A stretch of DNA of 64,000 bases from Lunularia cruciata (Eukaryota; Streptophyta; Marchantiopsida; Lunulariales; Lunulariaceae): positions 52,368,552 through 52,432,551 of the forward strand of contig OX419756.1 in NCBI GenBank assembly GCA_948567375.1. Direction: 5' to 3'. Each line of letters opens with the position of its first letter. Position 1 is the stretch's first letter. The notes under the pieces are model-generated. The model saw nothing but the letters and a program-made list of their open reading frames with translations, had not been told where the DNA came from and made no database searches. Shown here one piece after another: positions 44,320 to 55,712 of this stretch. The position numbers and the translations under genes were made by a program.

Positions 44320-44961
44320 TGTTGTGATAGTTGTTGTGCGTATAGGTCTTGAGAGGAGAAGTCTAGATTCTTTTTACCATCAAAGGGGTTAGGAGAGGAA
44401 ACTCAAGAAAATAATATCAATATTGGAGAGAAGAGCTAACAAGACATAATTTGAAGACAAAAACCAAGTGAATTGAGTAGGTTGTCAATGGTATATGATC
44501 AATTGAATCATATATCATCAACTTGGGTATGGATTCTACCAAAGTGAATACCAAAGTGCACAAAATAGACAATTTTGAAAGTTTCATGACACATTTCCAT
44601 GATTTGGTAGTGGGCTTGTAGAGTAGACAGATTGCTTATAGTGCCAAGCACAAAAAAATTCCATTCTTTGATTGATATCAAATTAGATTTGGTCAACTGA
44701 AGTTGAAGCTCTTGAAAGTAAGATGTTGGAGATGAGATGATGATCAAGTTTGGAGTTTTGGTCACTCCTCAAGTTATGGTTCAAATCAACTTATGAAAAT
44801 TTAAGCATTATTGGTGCTTAATTCTTGCATCTCTATATGAAAGTTTGATGTGAATTCCTCAAATAGAGAATTTAGGGTCTTGGATCAAGCATACATGGGT
44901 TTGTAAAGCTCACAAGTTAGTGCAACTTAGATATTAATCTATATCTAGAGATTAGGTTGGA
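44320..44961 (-). repeat. Repeat D copy 1 (LTR-like), interrupted by element 5
   Basis: Matches 58,000-58,600 in the opposite direction over several hundred bases (shared ggtcactc(c/t)tcaagttatgg and gctcacaagttag phrases). The match ends exactly at 44,961, where the 5' LTR of element 5 starts. In the other copy the sequence continues beyond this point (ggttggat-taggatatc), so element 5 entered repeat D here. The rest of D1 is not found on the far side of element 5. Confidence 0.6.
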
Positions 44962-45650
44962 TTGTAACACCCATTTGTGCATGTGTGTGGTATTGTGATA
45001 TTTACCTTGGTATTATAAGTACTTGAAAGATATTATTTATATCGAGATAAAGGATGGTTCTACATTAGTCATGATTAGCTAAAGTTAGTCATAGCTAAGA
45101 TAGTGGGAACCTTACTTTAGAGGAAGTAGAAAAGATGAGCATCACTATTTTGGATTCTAGTGTATTGACTTGGTATTATTCCTAGGTGTTTGGCTTTAAG
45201 ATAAGAGTTGAGAACTCTTGGGCTTGCAAGCCTTTTCTTTTTTGGATTCTTTTATAGTCCAAGGATAGCCTATGCAAAGGAATCCTAAACTTAGTGGTTG
45301 GGTCAAGATAAGATCACATGCTTAGTAGAATATGCCCATGTAGATAGATATTCCTTTACACTTTTTGAATTTACTTGACTTTTAGCCTAGTAACTTGCAT
45401 TATTGTGGTAAATAGTAACTTTAGTGCATAACTATTTCACAATTATAAACAAGGGGTGACAAGGTACTCATCATCCTTTCATTTGCAACTATCTCTCTCT
45501 CATGAGTTCTCTAGTGAACAATATCTTGAGTCTTAGAGTGTTAGCCTTAGAAGAGTATGATGGAGTTTGGGTTCTCTGCCTTCTTAGTGCATAGTGTGCT
45601 ACCATAATAGCCATCAGAGGTTCATCCTAAGTGAGAGACAAGCCAGCTCA
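44962..45650 (+). repeat. 5' LTR of element 5
   Basis: Begins tgtaacacccatttg and ends gccagctca. The dyad seen upstream of TATA in element 1 is altered to agtaacttgcattatt, a change shared with its own 3' LTR. The TATA box is damaged (acaattataaac). Confidence 0.9.
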
Positions 45651-45690
45651 CATTTTTGGTTTTGTTACCGAGACCTCTCTAGAAGGCAAG

Positions 45691-45861
45691 ATGTTCCACG
45701 TTCAATTCTACAATAGTCAGAAGGAGGCTATGAGAGCTCACTTAGAGAGAACATTAGGGGAGGAGAAGGCTGAACATATGTTAGAGAACCAAGACCCATT
45801 TGGATACCTTTTAGTTCATTATGGTGTCTTTGAGGTGATTTTGTACATCTTGTACATATGA
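45691..45861 (+). CDS. Small leader ORF of element 5 (56 aa)
   Basis: Same length and position as 5,172-5,342 in element 1, with the C-terminus VFEVILYILYI. Eleven residues differ. See the element 1 entry for interpretation. Confidence 0.3.
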   Translation: MFHVQFYNSQKEAMRAHLERTLGEEKAEHMLENQDPFGYLLVHYGVFEVILYILYI

Positions 45862-46169
45862 GAGGATTTGGAAAGATAATGTGAGGTGGATTGCAGATTT
45901 TGAGGATTATGAAGATTTTGGGCAAAGTCTCAAGTTTGAGATCTAGATTTGAAATTTCTACACATAATAGCTTGGGTTATCTTTCAATAAGTGCACTTAA
46001 AATTATTGTGAGAGCTACTATGCGCACTAGGCTAGAATTTTTAGAAGTTGCTAGGGTAAATTGCTCACGTAACTACATGCTCTCTGGAAAATTTTACAGA
46101 GTCTACCATTTCTTTAGTTTTCAATGGATTGCTCTAAAATTGTCCAAGAAAATTCAGTGCATGGTGGAA

Positions 46170-49100
46170 CTTTTGAAGTATGGTGGAACTTCTGATACCT
46201 TGGTGACAAGTAGCCATTGCTCCAATTCTTGCACCTCCACCAAAAGATCCACTTCAAAACATCACATAACAACTTGCAAATCTCAAGATCAATGCTGTGC
46301 AACTATGGGAGAAGAGAGAGGTTGATCAGAATGTAGGGAGAGGGCCTTGGAGTTATGGAAACTATCCATATAGAGTAGGTCAACCAGCCAACAATTTTAA
46401 TGATAGAAATTGTTTTGGTTATGGAGGAAGAGGTTATAAGGGAGCCAATAGAGGGAAAGAGAGAGGTAGTGAACCCAAGTGGCTCCTAATCCAAAAAAAT
46501 GTAAGGGGATAGCATCCATGGATGTGGTTGAGAGCAAGTATGAGAAGGAAGAGTGCTCAAACTCCAAGGGTCTACATTTGGATTTTTGGCACAAGAGAAG
46601 AAGATAGCTCATTTTGAAGAGGATGTACACTCTTCTCAAGGATTTACTCCTAGAGAGGATACTCCTATGTCTACAAGGAGCACTCACACCTCAACACCAT
46701 CAACAACAAAGACTCCAAGAAAGAAGTTGGGGATGGAGGACTTCTTGATCTCCAAGCAACAATAGAACTACAACGTGTTGGAGGATGTTGGTAGCCACAA
46801 GGCTAAAATCACATTTGGCCAATTGATTGCTTTGAACCCTACCTTGAGAAAGGAGCTTAGAGGCGGTTTCAGTTCTACAAGGACCAAGAAGAAGAAAAAG
46901 GAAAAAGCTCAAGTATCAATGGGGGTGGTGGATGCCAAACCAGCACCAAGGGAGGCTTGTGAATATGCCTCCAAGATTGATGTGAGAGTGAATGGTCACA
47001 ACATCAAGGATGCATTGGTTGATAGAGGATCAGCACTGAATGCCATGTCAAAAAGGTTGATAAAGAAATTGGGTATGATACCCTCCAAACCTTCAACATT
47101 TGTGGTGAGTATGGCAAACAAGCAACAAGTTTGACTAGTAGGGGTGATGGATAAGGTGATAGTTTCAGTTCTTGGAGTTCAAAATCTCATGACTTTCCAA
47201 GTCTTGAAGGATTCAAACTATGACTCACTTCTTGGGAGGCCATGGCTGAGAGTAGCATGCACAACTGATCTATGTCATAAAGGGTATTTGAGGATTGGGC
47301 CATCAAACCATAAATTCATAGTTCTTGTGACTAACACCACCAACACTTCACATTTAGATACACCATCTTTTGATTATTGGGAATCAAATTCAAGAGAAGG
47401 AGCTTCAAGTGTGGACATAAGCATGGAAGAGGAGACTTCCATGGAGGAGGATGAATCTAAATCTGATTCAAATGTGTATCCTTTGTGTACTATGGATTTT
47501 GCACCTAAGCTAGAGGTTTTGAAGGACCTAAATAAATCACCATTGACACTTGAGGAGATTGAGAGGAGATTATCTACCCTCAATTATGGTCCAAATGTTA
47601 CCAAGGAAGAGAATGTGAGATTTGAGGAGATTTTCCATAAGTTCATCCATGTGTTGTCTTTCAATTACAAGGATCTAAACCAAAAGTCAACCAAAAGAAA
47701 CTTTTCATTATTCCACCAATAGCTTTGGTTGTGAAGGAGGAGATTGATAAGCTCAAGGAGACAAGCTTTATCTTTGAGGTGGAGAATTCAGAATGGGTAT
47801 CTCCAATTGTCATTGTGAAGAAAAATAATGGCAAGCTTTGGGTATGTGTGGATCACAAGAAGCTCAATGTTGTTACCAAGAAGGACTACTACCCGTTGAC
47901 ATTCATTAATGAGATCTTGGAGGAGGTTGCAGTTCATGAGAGGTACAGTTTTGGAGATGGTTATAGTGGATACAACCAAATCAAGATTGCACCAGAGCAT
48001 CAATAATTCACCACATTCACCACACCTTGGAGAACTTATGCTTTCAAGTTCATGCCTTTAGGGCTTTGCAATGCTCCAACCACATTCTAGTAGTTCATGA
48101 ACAAGCTATTTGAACCTTTCATTGGGAAATTTGTGAGAGACTTCATTGATGACTCTTTTGTCTATGGGAGCAAGGAGGAGCACTTTGAGCACCTAATCAA
48201 GGTCTTGCAATGCTTGGATGAGTCAAATGCATCACTCAACCCAGAGAAGTGCATTTTTAGATGTGAAGAAGGTCTACTTTTGAGGCACATCATTTCCAAG
48301 GATGGAATAGCAATTGATCTTGAGAAGGTGAAGAAAATCTCAGACCTTCCATTCCTTTTAAGCTTGACAAAGTTATGCCAATTCTTGGGGATGGTTGGGT
48401 ACTATAGGAGGTTCATCTTCTCATTTTCCAACAAGGCTTATGCATTGACCATCTATATGAAGAAGGGTGTATATTACATGGTGATTGGAAGACAAAGAGG
48501 CTCTCAAAGCTCTTGAGGAGCTCAAGCACTCCATTGTAGCTCCAATTCTTGCTAAACGTAATTGGAGTAAGTCTTTCATCCTCTATAATGATGCTTCTAA
48601 TGTAGCTATAGGATGCACTCTTAGTCAATTAGACCAAGATGTGCATGATCATTCAATAGCTTATGCTAGTAGGCAGATGGTTTCAGTAGAAAAGAACTTG
48701 GTGGTGATCTTTGGTCTCAAGAAGTTTAGACACTACTTGATTGGAGGGAAAGCCACCATTGTCATAGATCACAAGGCTTTGAAGTACATCTTCAACAAGC
48801 CTTATGTGGACAGGAGGCAAGCAAGGTGGATGATACTCTTGTTTGAGTATGACTACACCATTGAGGGTAGGCCAAGAAAGAAACATGAAAATGTTGATTT
48901 GTTATCTAGGACCTATGATCATGATAGAGATGAGCCAATGGATGATTCCTTCCTAAATGAGAAGCTCATGACAATCTTAATCACTCAAGAGGTTCCAATG
49001 GAGTACAAGGAGATTTGGATTTTGTGACAAGAGGTAATTATCCAGAAGAGATGCATGCTAGGGAGAAGAAGGCCCTTGCAGCAAGATCTAGACCTAATAC

Positions 49101-50268
49101 AATGGTGGAGGATATTCTTTTTCACCAAAGAGCAGATGGTCTACTTCATAGAGCAGTGGGTAAAGAAGAGTCTATCCTACTCATAATGGAGTTTCATGAA
49201 GTTTTAGTGTGTGGAGGACACTTTCCAAGAAAGGTGATTGCTTTCAAGATTCTAGATGTAGGTTACCATTGGAGAGGGATTTTCAAGGATTGTCTTGATT
49301 ATTGCAAAACTTGTCATGTTTGTCAAGCTTTTGCTAGAAAGTCTACTTCCACTCCACCACTTAGATCAAATCTATTGCTAGGACCTTTTGAGAAGTAGGG
49401 AATTGATTTTGTAGGTCCTCTCAATAGAACCCCAAGGAACAATTGGTATATTGTGGTAGTTACTGATTACTTTACCAAGTGGGTTGAGGCTAGACCATTG
49501 AGAGACAAGAATGAAGATGAAGTTGGGAGATTTTTTTATGAACGCATTATCACTAGGTTTGGATGCCCTTTGGAGTTGGTTTTTGATAGAGGAGGAGATT
49601 TTATAAGAAGCATCACTACAGCCATGCAACAACATTTCTCTATCACACATAGAGTAACTACATCCTATAAGCCAAATTCCAATGGCTTGGCAGAGAGAAC
49701 CAATCAGACCTTGTGCATGATGTTGGCCAAAGATACATAAATGAAGGGGGCTAAACATCATAGGAGATAAGAGGATTCATGCAATTTTGTGGGAGTATAG
49801 GACAACCATGAAGACTTCCACCGGATATTCTCCATTTCAATTGGTATTTGGTATTGAGTCTACCTTACCTATTCACTTTGATCTTCCTACCTTCCAAATC
49901 ATTCATAGGAGATTGAAGAAAGCACAAGGAGGTGATGTAAAGAAGTCAAGGAAGGATCAACTCATGGAATTAGAAGAGGCAAGAGCAGTTGTTGAGGTTC
50001 TAGTAGAGCAAGCCCAAAGGAAACAAAAGGAGAGCTATGACAAGAGGTAAGGCAAGAAGAAGGTGGAGCCTTTCAAAGAAAGTGATTGGGTAATGTTGTT
50101 TGATTCCATTCAATTCAAGAGAGTGCAAAAGAAGCTTTTGATAAAGTACTTTGGACCTTTCATAGTGGAGAAGGTGTGGAGCAATTACACCTATGATCTC
50201 AAGGAGTTGGGAGTTAGACACTTTGATATGATTAACCATGATAAGTTGAAGATGTATCATAGACAATA
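46170..50268 (+). pseudogene. Gag-pol remnant of element 5
   Basis: Enters gag at KYGGTSDTLVT, the point reached at about 7,298 in element 1. Gag knuckle is partly deleted (CFGYGGRG). Protease reads LVDRGSALNAM (Gly to Arg in DGGS). Reverse transcriptase has FIDDSFVYG near 48,140. RNase H has FILYNDASN. At the RNase H/integrase junction the codon that is TGA elsewhere is CAT (49,147-49,149). Integrase core has LVFDRGGDF, and the third catalytic residue is an intact Glu in NGLAERTNQTL (codon 49,693-49,695). The C-terminus ends KMYHRQ. Many stops and frameshifts are scattered through it. Confidence 0.9.
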
Positions 50269-50317
50269 GAGAGACCTTCACTTTGAGGACAAAGTGAAAA
50301 CTTAGTCCGGGGGTAAA

Positions 50318-51002
50318 TGTAACACTCATGTATGCATGTGTGTGGTCTTCTGATATTTAGCTTGGTATTACAAGTACTTGAGAGATATTATTTATAGAAG
50401 TAAAGGATGGTTCTACATTAGTCATGATTAGCTAAAGTTGGTCATAGCTAAGATAGTGGGGACCTTATGTCAGAGGAAGTGGAAAAAATGAGCATCACTA
50501 TTTTGGATTCTAGTGTATTGACTTGGTATTATTCCTAGGTGTTTGGCTTTGAGGAAAGAGTTGAGAACTATTGGGCCCGCAAGCCTTTTTTTGGATTTTT
50601 CTCTAGTCCAAGGATAGTCCATGTGAAGGAAACCTTGACTTAGTGGTTGGGTCAAGATAAGATCATATGCTTAGTGGAATATGCCCATGTGGATAGATAT
50701 TCCTTTATACCTTCACAATTTACTTGACTTTTAGCTTAGTAACTTGCATTATTGTGGTAAATAGTAACTTTAATGCATAACTATTTCACAAGTATATAAA
50801 CTAGGGGTGAGGAGGTACTCATAATCCTTTCATTTGCAACTATCTCTCTCTCATTGAGTTCTCTAGTGCACAATGGCTTGAGTCTTGGAGTGTTAGCCTT
50901 GGAGGAGTATGATGGAGTTTGGGTTCTTTGCCTTCTTAGTCCATGGTGAGCTACCATAATAGCCATCAGAGGTTCATCCTAAGTGAGAGACATGCTGGCT
51001 CA
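50318..51002 (+). repeat. 3' LTR of element 5
   Basis: Preceded by gtccgggggtaaa. Starts tgtaacactcatg and ends gctggctca, followed by tagaacacatgagcttgg, the last part of which is chromovirus integrase sequence. Confidence 0.9.
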
Positions 51003-52102
51003 TAGAACACATGAGCTTGGATCTCATTACATCCTTGCCCAAGACAAAGCAAGGTCAACAAGGTGGTGTTTGTGGAGAAGCTAAGTAAGCAAATCCGTTT
51101 AGCACCAACATTTGATATTGTGGATGCTCCAATATTGGCACAGATCTACTTCAACATTATCTTCAAGCATCATGAGATGCCTTGTGTACTCATCTTCGAC
51201 TATGATCCTTGATTCATTGGAAAATTTTGGCAAGCACTCCTCCAAATACTCGGCACCAAGCTTGCTTTGTCCATGGCATATCATCCTTAAACTGATGCAC
51301 ACACTAAACGTGCAAATTGCACCTTGCAGGGATATGCTTCATACCTTTGTGAACATTCACTATACATGTGTCGTGTAGTTGTGGAGTTTGCATACAATAA
51401 TTCCAAACAAGCAAGCACCATATTTTCTCATTTCTTCCTCAATTTTGGTGAAGATCCACTTGTTCCAAAATCTTTTTTGACTCCTCCTCCATCTCATGTC
51501 CCTCATACTTCCACCTTCTTGACCACCATATCCCAATCTCTCTAACAAGCCAAATCTCATCTCCTTGTTGCTCAAAATCATCATAAACAATATGCAGACC
51601 GCCATCATCATGATCTCACCTTTCAAGTTTATGATAAGGTCAAGCTTGTGTCCAATAAACTACCCCTCCTACTTGATACCCAAGTCCATAAAATTACTCC
51701 TGATTGGATAGGACTTTTTGATGTCATCCAAATCATTTCTCATGTTTCTTATCGACTTGCCTTCCCTTGTCATATGCGTATCCACCTTGTCTTTCATATT
51801 TCCAAGTTGAGACCCTTTGTTCCTGACCCATCTTCTTTTTTCTCTTGTGTCCAACCTCTTCCTCCTCTTGTCCCTATTAATGATCATGAAGAGTATGAAG
51901 TTGATTGGATCCTTGCACATCGTCATATTCAACAAGGCCGTCAACATACAAAGTACAACATACAAAGTACAAATTCCTCTGGAAAAGGTATCTCCTACAT
52001 GATGCCACTTGGGAGCCTCTTTCTCACATGTAGAATGAAAAAATGGCCATCCAAGAGTTTGAAGCTTCAATGGCGATGAAGACGTCACTAACTAGGGGAA
52101 TA
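51003..52102 (+). pseudogene. Chromovirus (family C) integrase and chromodomain remnant
   Basis: Starts at SLDLITSLPKTKQG in the integrase core, next to the 3' LTR of element 5. Continues with VEFAYNNSKQAST, the long basic linker SHLLVAQNHHKQYADRHHHD, FRLAFP/HISKLRPFVPDPSS and a chromodomain beginning DHEEYEVDWILAHRHIQQG near 51,885, whose second half is frameshifted (near 51,975). The second catalytic block is decayed. Family C copies on the opposite strand at 61,442-64,000 confirm the order. Confidence 0.82.
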
Positions 52103-52454
52103 TGTAACAATATGGAGTTAAGCAATGAAGTTAGTTAAGGCTAACAAATAAAGAATAGGCTAAATTAGCCTAGAATATTTTAGTAGCATCTAGGAAGCTG
52201 CTTACGAAGCTCCCTAGCTAGCTTAGTTTACATGCCAAGTAGGCAGCTTCTAGAAGGAAGCTCCTTGAGAAACTTTACTATTAACTTGGCTTGCACTCCA
52301 AGAAAGCAGCTCAAGGAAGCTTCTCAAAAGCCTTGTATGCTCTCTATAAATACCAAAGCCAAAGCTCAGCTAGGCATCTGGAGTTTCCCACACTTGAATA
52401 TTCCAATGTGATCTTCTATTCTCCTATTTCTCTCCTTGGTCTTGATCTTTTACA
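52103..52454 (+). repeat. Family C LTR, copy 1
   Basis: Begins tgtaacaatatgg after the purine tract actaggggaata and ends gatcttttaca. A TATA box ctataaatacc lies at 52,344-52,354. Upstream of it are modules of the type TTCnnGAA and GAAnnTTC (cttctagaag near 52,247-52,256; ggaagcttctc near 52,315-52,325), as in the other two copies. Confidence 0.8.
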
Positions 52455-53049
52455 GTTACGTAGCTTTCATTGGGGTTGTTAAATTGGTCTTTTTCTAATG
52501 GGACTTGTAGACAACAGATGACAGATTTTTTTTCTTTGAACAATACTCTCATTTGTAAGGCAACCAAGTTTAAGGCAATCATAAAAAATATCATTTGCAT
52601 TTAACATTACCTGCAAATAGTTTGCTCATAGCTTTTGTTGATGTTTTTCAAGTGGTATTGACTTTGTAGCATCAAAGAATAGACTTTTCTCTTAGAAAAA
52701 AAAATATTTCTCTAATAGGACCTTGTAGCATTGGATGATAGATTTTTTCTTGTAACAAGACCTTGTAGCATTGGATGAAATTTTTTCTTTGTTTATGAGA
52801 CTATAGTTGAGCAAGCTACCCAATTTAAGACCATGGAGCCATTGTCATGAAGACCATCTTAGTTTCTCAAGTTTCCCAAGTCAATGAGACCACCCAATTT
52901 GAGACCATCATCAAAAAGGCAATTTATAGTCTCCCAAGATTCCAAAATTTCTTTTATGTACTCATTTTAGCAATTGCTGAAATAGAGCAAATGCCAAAAG
53001 AGCCCAAATAAAAATCATTGTCTAGAGTTTCCTCATCAAGTGGAAACTA
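52455..53049. other. Spacer with diverged direct repeats
   Basis: A phrase of the type (g)accttgtagcattggatga…attttttctt occurs about four times between 52,498 and 52,800, most clearly at 52,719-52,790 where two copies are adjacent. No gene recognised. Confidence 0.45.
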
Positions 53050-55195
53050 AAAATTCTAAATTTGAAGACTTTTTCATTGCATGAGAGGATTTAATGCATC
53101 CAAAGTGTCTAAAACTAGTTGTCAAGGGTGAGGTGGTCATAAAACATGGTCTTAAATGTATGAAACAACATTTGGAAACATCTTCACCTCCACATGGTCA
53201 GCAATGCATCAATTCAATCCAAACTTGAGTAGTCTTTTAATCATTAACGGGAGGACCCTACTGACTCTTTCAACCTCAAGCTCATCACCAATCTGATCCA
53301 ACTCGACATCCTACTCAAGATCCTTAGGGATTCAAGGTTTAAGGAGTTCATGGAATGTTGGACCAAGAAACCAATTGTATCAAGGACCAACTCCTACAAC
53401 TATATTCATCACATCTACTTGATTGTTAAGGAATGCACCATGAAAATCATTGGGACAAATAAGATGGGAATTCCATTGATAAGGCCAATGATTCCTTCAA
53501 TAATAAATTTGTGGCCACACTTGTCTTTCTTCTCAAAGAGGTATATCAAAAGCCTCTCATTTGGTCTATGTAACGGTCCAAGGATATGAGACCTTAGAAG
53601 AAACACACCATGAGAAACACATGATTTTGCACTCAACCTTTGATGCCCCCAAAGGAGCACCTTCTCTTTATTATCTTTTTATATAGACAAAGAGGATCTC
53701 CTCCAAGGAAGCTCCACCCTAGGATTAGACACACTGATAGGTGACATGTCAGGAAGCTCCATCCTTGGATTACTTACTTGGATGGGTGACCTGTTGGTCT
53801 TGGTCCTATTTGGTTGGTCAAACAAGCTTTGACCGGAGGGAATCTTTTAGGGAATCTTCCAGTAGGAATCTCAAAATCATGTGGGTGAGGTACCATTGGA
53901 AAGCTCTTGATGAGACAAATTAGGGGGAGGGTTTGGCCAGCCTCTACTTTTTGGGGAGGGCTCTTCACATTTTCAAGGCCTAATTCATCCGTTTAGGCCT
54001 CCGAAATTGCCTTCAAAGATTTCAGGCATATTTTGTTTCCTACTCTATTAGTAGAAGTCCACTTTTGGTGATACATCTTTATGATCTATTTATTCCATCA
54101 TGTGTAACATCCTTCCAGATGTTACCAAACCAGTTCTCACCTTTAAATCATATGTATAGCTATTGGTTCTAAGCTTTTCAAGTCTATTTCGGTTTCTGCC
54201 CTATTAGTAGAAGTACCCTTTTGGTGATACTTCTATCTGATTTATTTTGACCATCACGTATAACATCATTCCCAATGTTACCAAAATAAATTTCACATCT
54301 AGATCATATGGCTCGCTCTTGGTATTACAGTCTATCACTTGTGTAAATTCTAGATATATTTTATTCTGATTGTCCAACTCGTCCAAGATGTGATCCTTGA
54401 GCTCTTTGGTGGTTGAGTCAAAGATAAGTATTCTAGATTAGTGCTACTTGCCCTCAGATAGGGTGCCATACATTAAAAAAGCAAGAGAAGACCTCAGAAT
54501 ACTTCATTCCCAATGATGCATTGCATCACCTACTTAGCTCATGCAATGCACAATGTTTGTGATACGGTATGATTGGGGATGTGTTCTATCAATCAATTCA
54601 TTGGATCAATGAAGACATCTTCCCCAAATCATATTATCAACAAAACCAATTTAAGAACATTTTGAAATGAAGCACTCTTGCTTAGCCCGTCATCATTTTT
54701 TGAGGAACATGGATTGATGTCATTGTTGCATACCAAAAAGTGGATTCTATCAAGTTGAAGGAGTTAATTTCCCAACTCTTGATAAATCTATCTACATATT
54801 CATGTTTGACAACTTATCATGAATCAACCTTTCAATGAGGAGTTGCAATCAATCTAGAAGTTTGAGTTGCTACCAATGATCATCACCCAACTTGAAAAAC
54901 AAGGGATGACAATGAAAGAGAAAATCTCTTTGCTCAACAAAGCAAAATTAAGCTTGAGTGGTATTCATCTTCAACAACTCAAGAATATTCTCAACAAGAA
55001 CCCTGCCTACAAATGGTTTGTGTATCAAGTCAGTAGAGAACTCCTCCCTTCCCTTGTGGACTCATGTTCCTCTTGTCATTGTAGACATTGAACAAGCCTT
55101 TTCTCATATGAAAAATCTTACTGTTGATAGTACCAATTGACTGCTGGCAAAAACCATCCACAAATACATGATTATTCAGTTTAACTATGATTTTC
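53050..55195 (+). pseudogene. hAT-type transposase remnant, interrupted by a solo LTR
   Basis: The clearest part is the C-terminus. ITQLEKQGMTMKEKISLLNK lies near 54,890, then NILNKNPAYKWF. Frame-shifted after it is VDIEQAFSHMKNLTVDSTN (55,080-55,137) and TIHKYMIIQFN. This corresponds to the hATC dimerisation block, where V-(D/E)-x-(E/Q)-x-x-F-S is typical. Upstream, HGLKCMKQHLE (53,140) and FKEFMECWTKK (53,340) may be earlier parts but are less certain. Bases 53,569-54,329 are a family B solo LTR that split the element. No terminal inverted repeats identified. Confidence 0.6.
53569..54329 (-). repeat. Family B solo LTR with internal partial duplication and perfect TSD
   Basis: Reverse-oriented relative of 30,260-30,843. 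On the - strand it starts TGTAATACC at 54,329 and ends at 53,569. GTCTA is present on both sides (53,564-53,568 and 54,330-54,334). It contains the first 160 or so bases of the LTR twice (54,173-54,329, and again from about 54,170 down), which explains its 761 bp against 584 bp. Confidence 0.88.
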
Positions 55196-55361
55196 TCTAA
55201 TGTAAATGTAAATAATTATCCGCTTTTGGACTCCACTTTTCAATCATTTCAAATCCACAAAATTTCTGCTTCTATGACTGTTGTAAACTGCATTTTGGAA
55301 GACCTTACTTATGATTCTCTCATATTTAGTATTATGATCACTTGTACATATTTACATCTTC

Positions 55362-55474
55362 TTGCATTTCTCATTAATTTTGCACATTTTATATTTATGT
55401 ACTATACATTTACAACCTTTTGCATTTCTCATAATTTTTTCACATTTTATATTTATGAACTATACATTTTATGT
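55362..55474. repeat. Tandem repeat, about 55 bp, two copies
   Basis: ttgcatttctca(t)taatttt…cacattttatatttatg(t/a)actatacatt occurs twice in succession, with small differences. Confidence 0.7.
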
Positions 55475-55478
55475 ATGT

Positions 55479-55499
55479 ATATATATATATATATATATA
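55479..55499. repeat. (AT)n microsatellite
   Basis: About ten AT units in an AT-rich context. Confidence 0.9.
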
Positions 55500-55530
55500 A
55501 TTTATTTATATACTATATAATTTATATTAT

Positions 55531-55712
55531 TTTGAAATGGGTATAATATTAAGATGAATTTCATATTACCTATAAGGCACCCACTCTCATATTTTGAACT
55601 TATAAATTAAACATTGTATATAGTTTTGAAATAGGTATAATATTAAGATGAATTGTGCATTACCTATAAGGCCCCCACTCTCATATTTTGAATTTATAAA
55701 TTAAACATTTTA
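55531..55712. repeat. 91-bp tandem duplication
   Basis: Two adjacent units (about 55,531-55,621 and 55,622-55,712), sharing ggtataatattaagatgaatt and ttacctataaggc with few mismatches. Non-coding. Confidence 0.85.

Larger units (their letters stand above)
44962..51002 (+). mobile_element. Family A gypsy element 5 (internally deleted)
   Basis: 5' LTR 44,962-45,650, decayed PBS 45,657-45,672, leader, a deletion at about 46,165 that removes the extra ORF and the first part of gag, pol to 50,268, PPT, 3' LTR 50,318-51,002. By eye the LTRs differ at about 40 of the first 470 aligned positions, so it is considerably older than element 1. Left flank is repeat D, right flank is a chromovirus integrase, and tggat versus tagaa is not a target duplication. 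Confidence 0.9.

Noticed and set aside
51003-52102. Chromovirus integrase as part of element 5
   Set aside because: Family A pol already contains a complete integrase without chromodomain and ends before its own PPT and 3' LTR; the chromodomain piece belongs to family C, as shown by its own LTR at 52,103.
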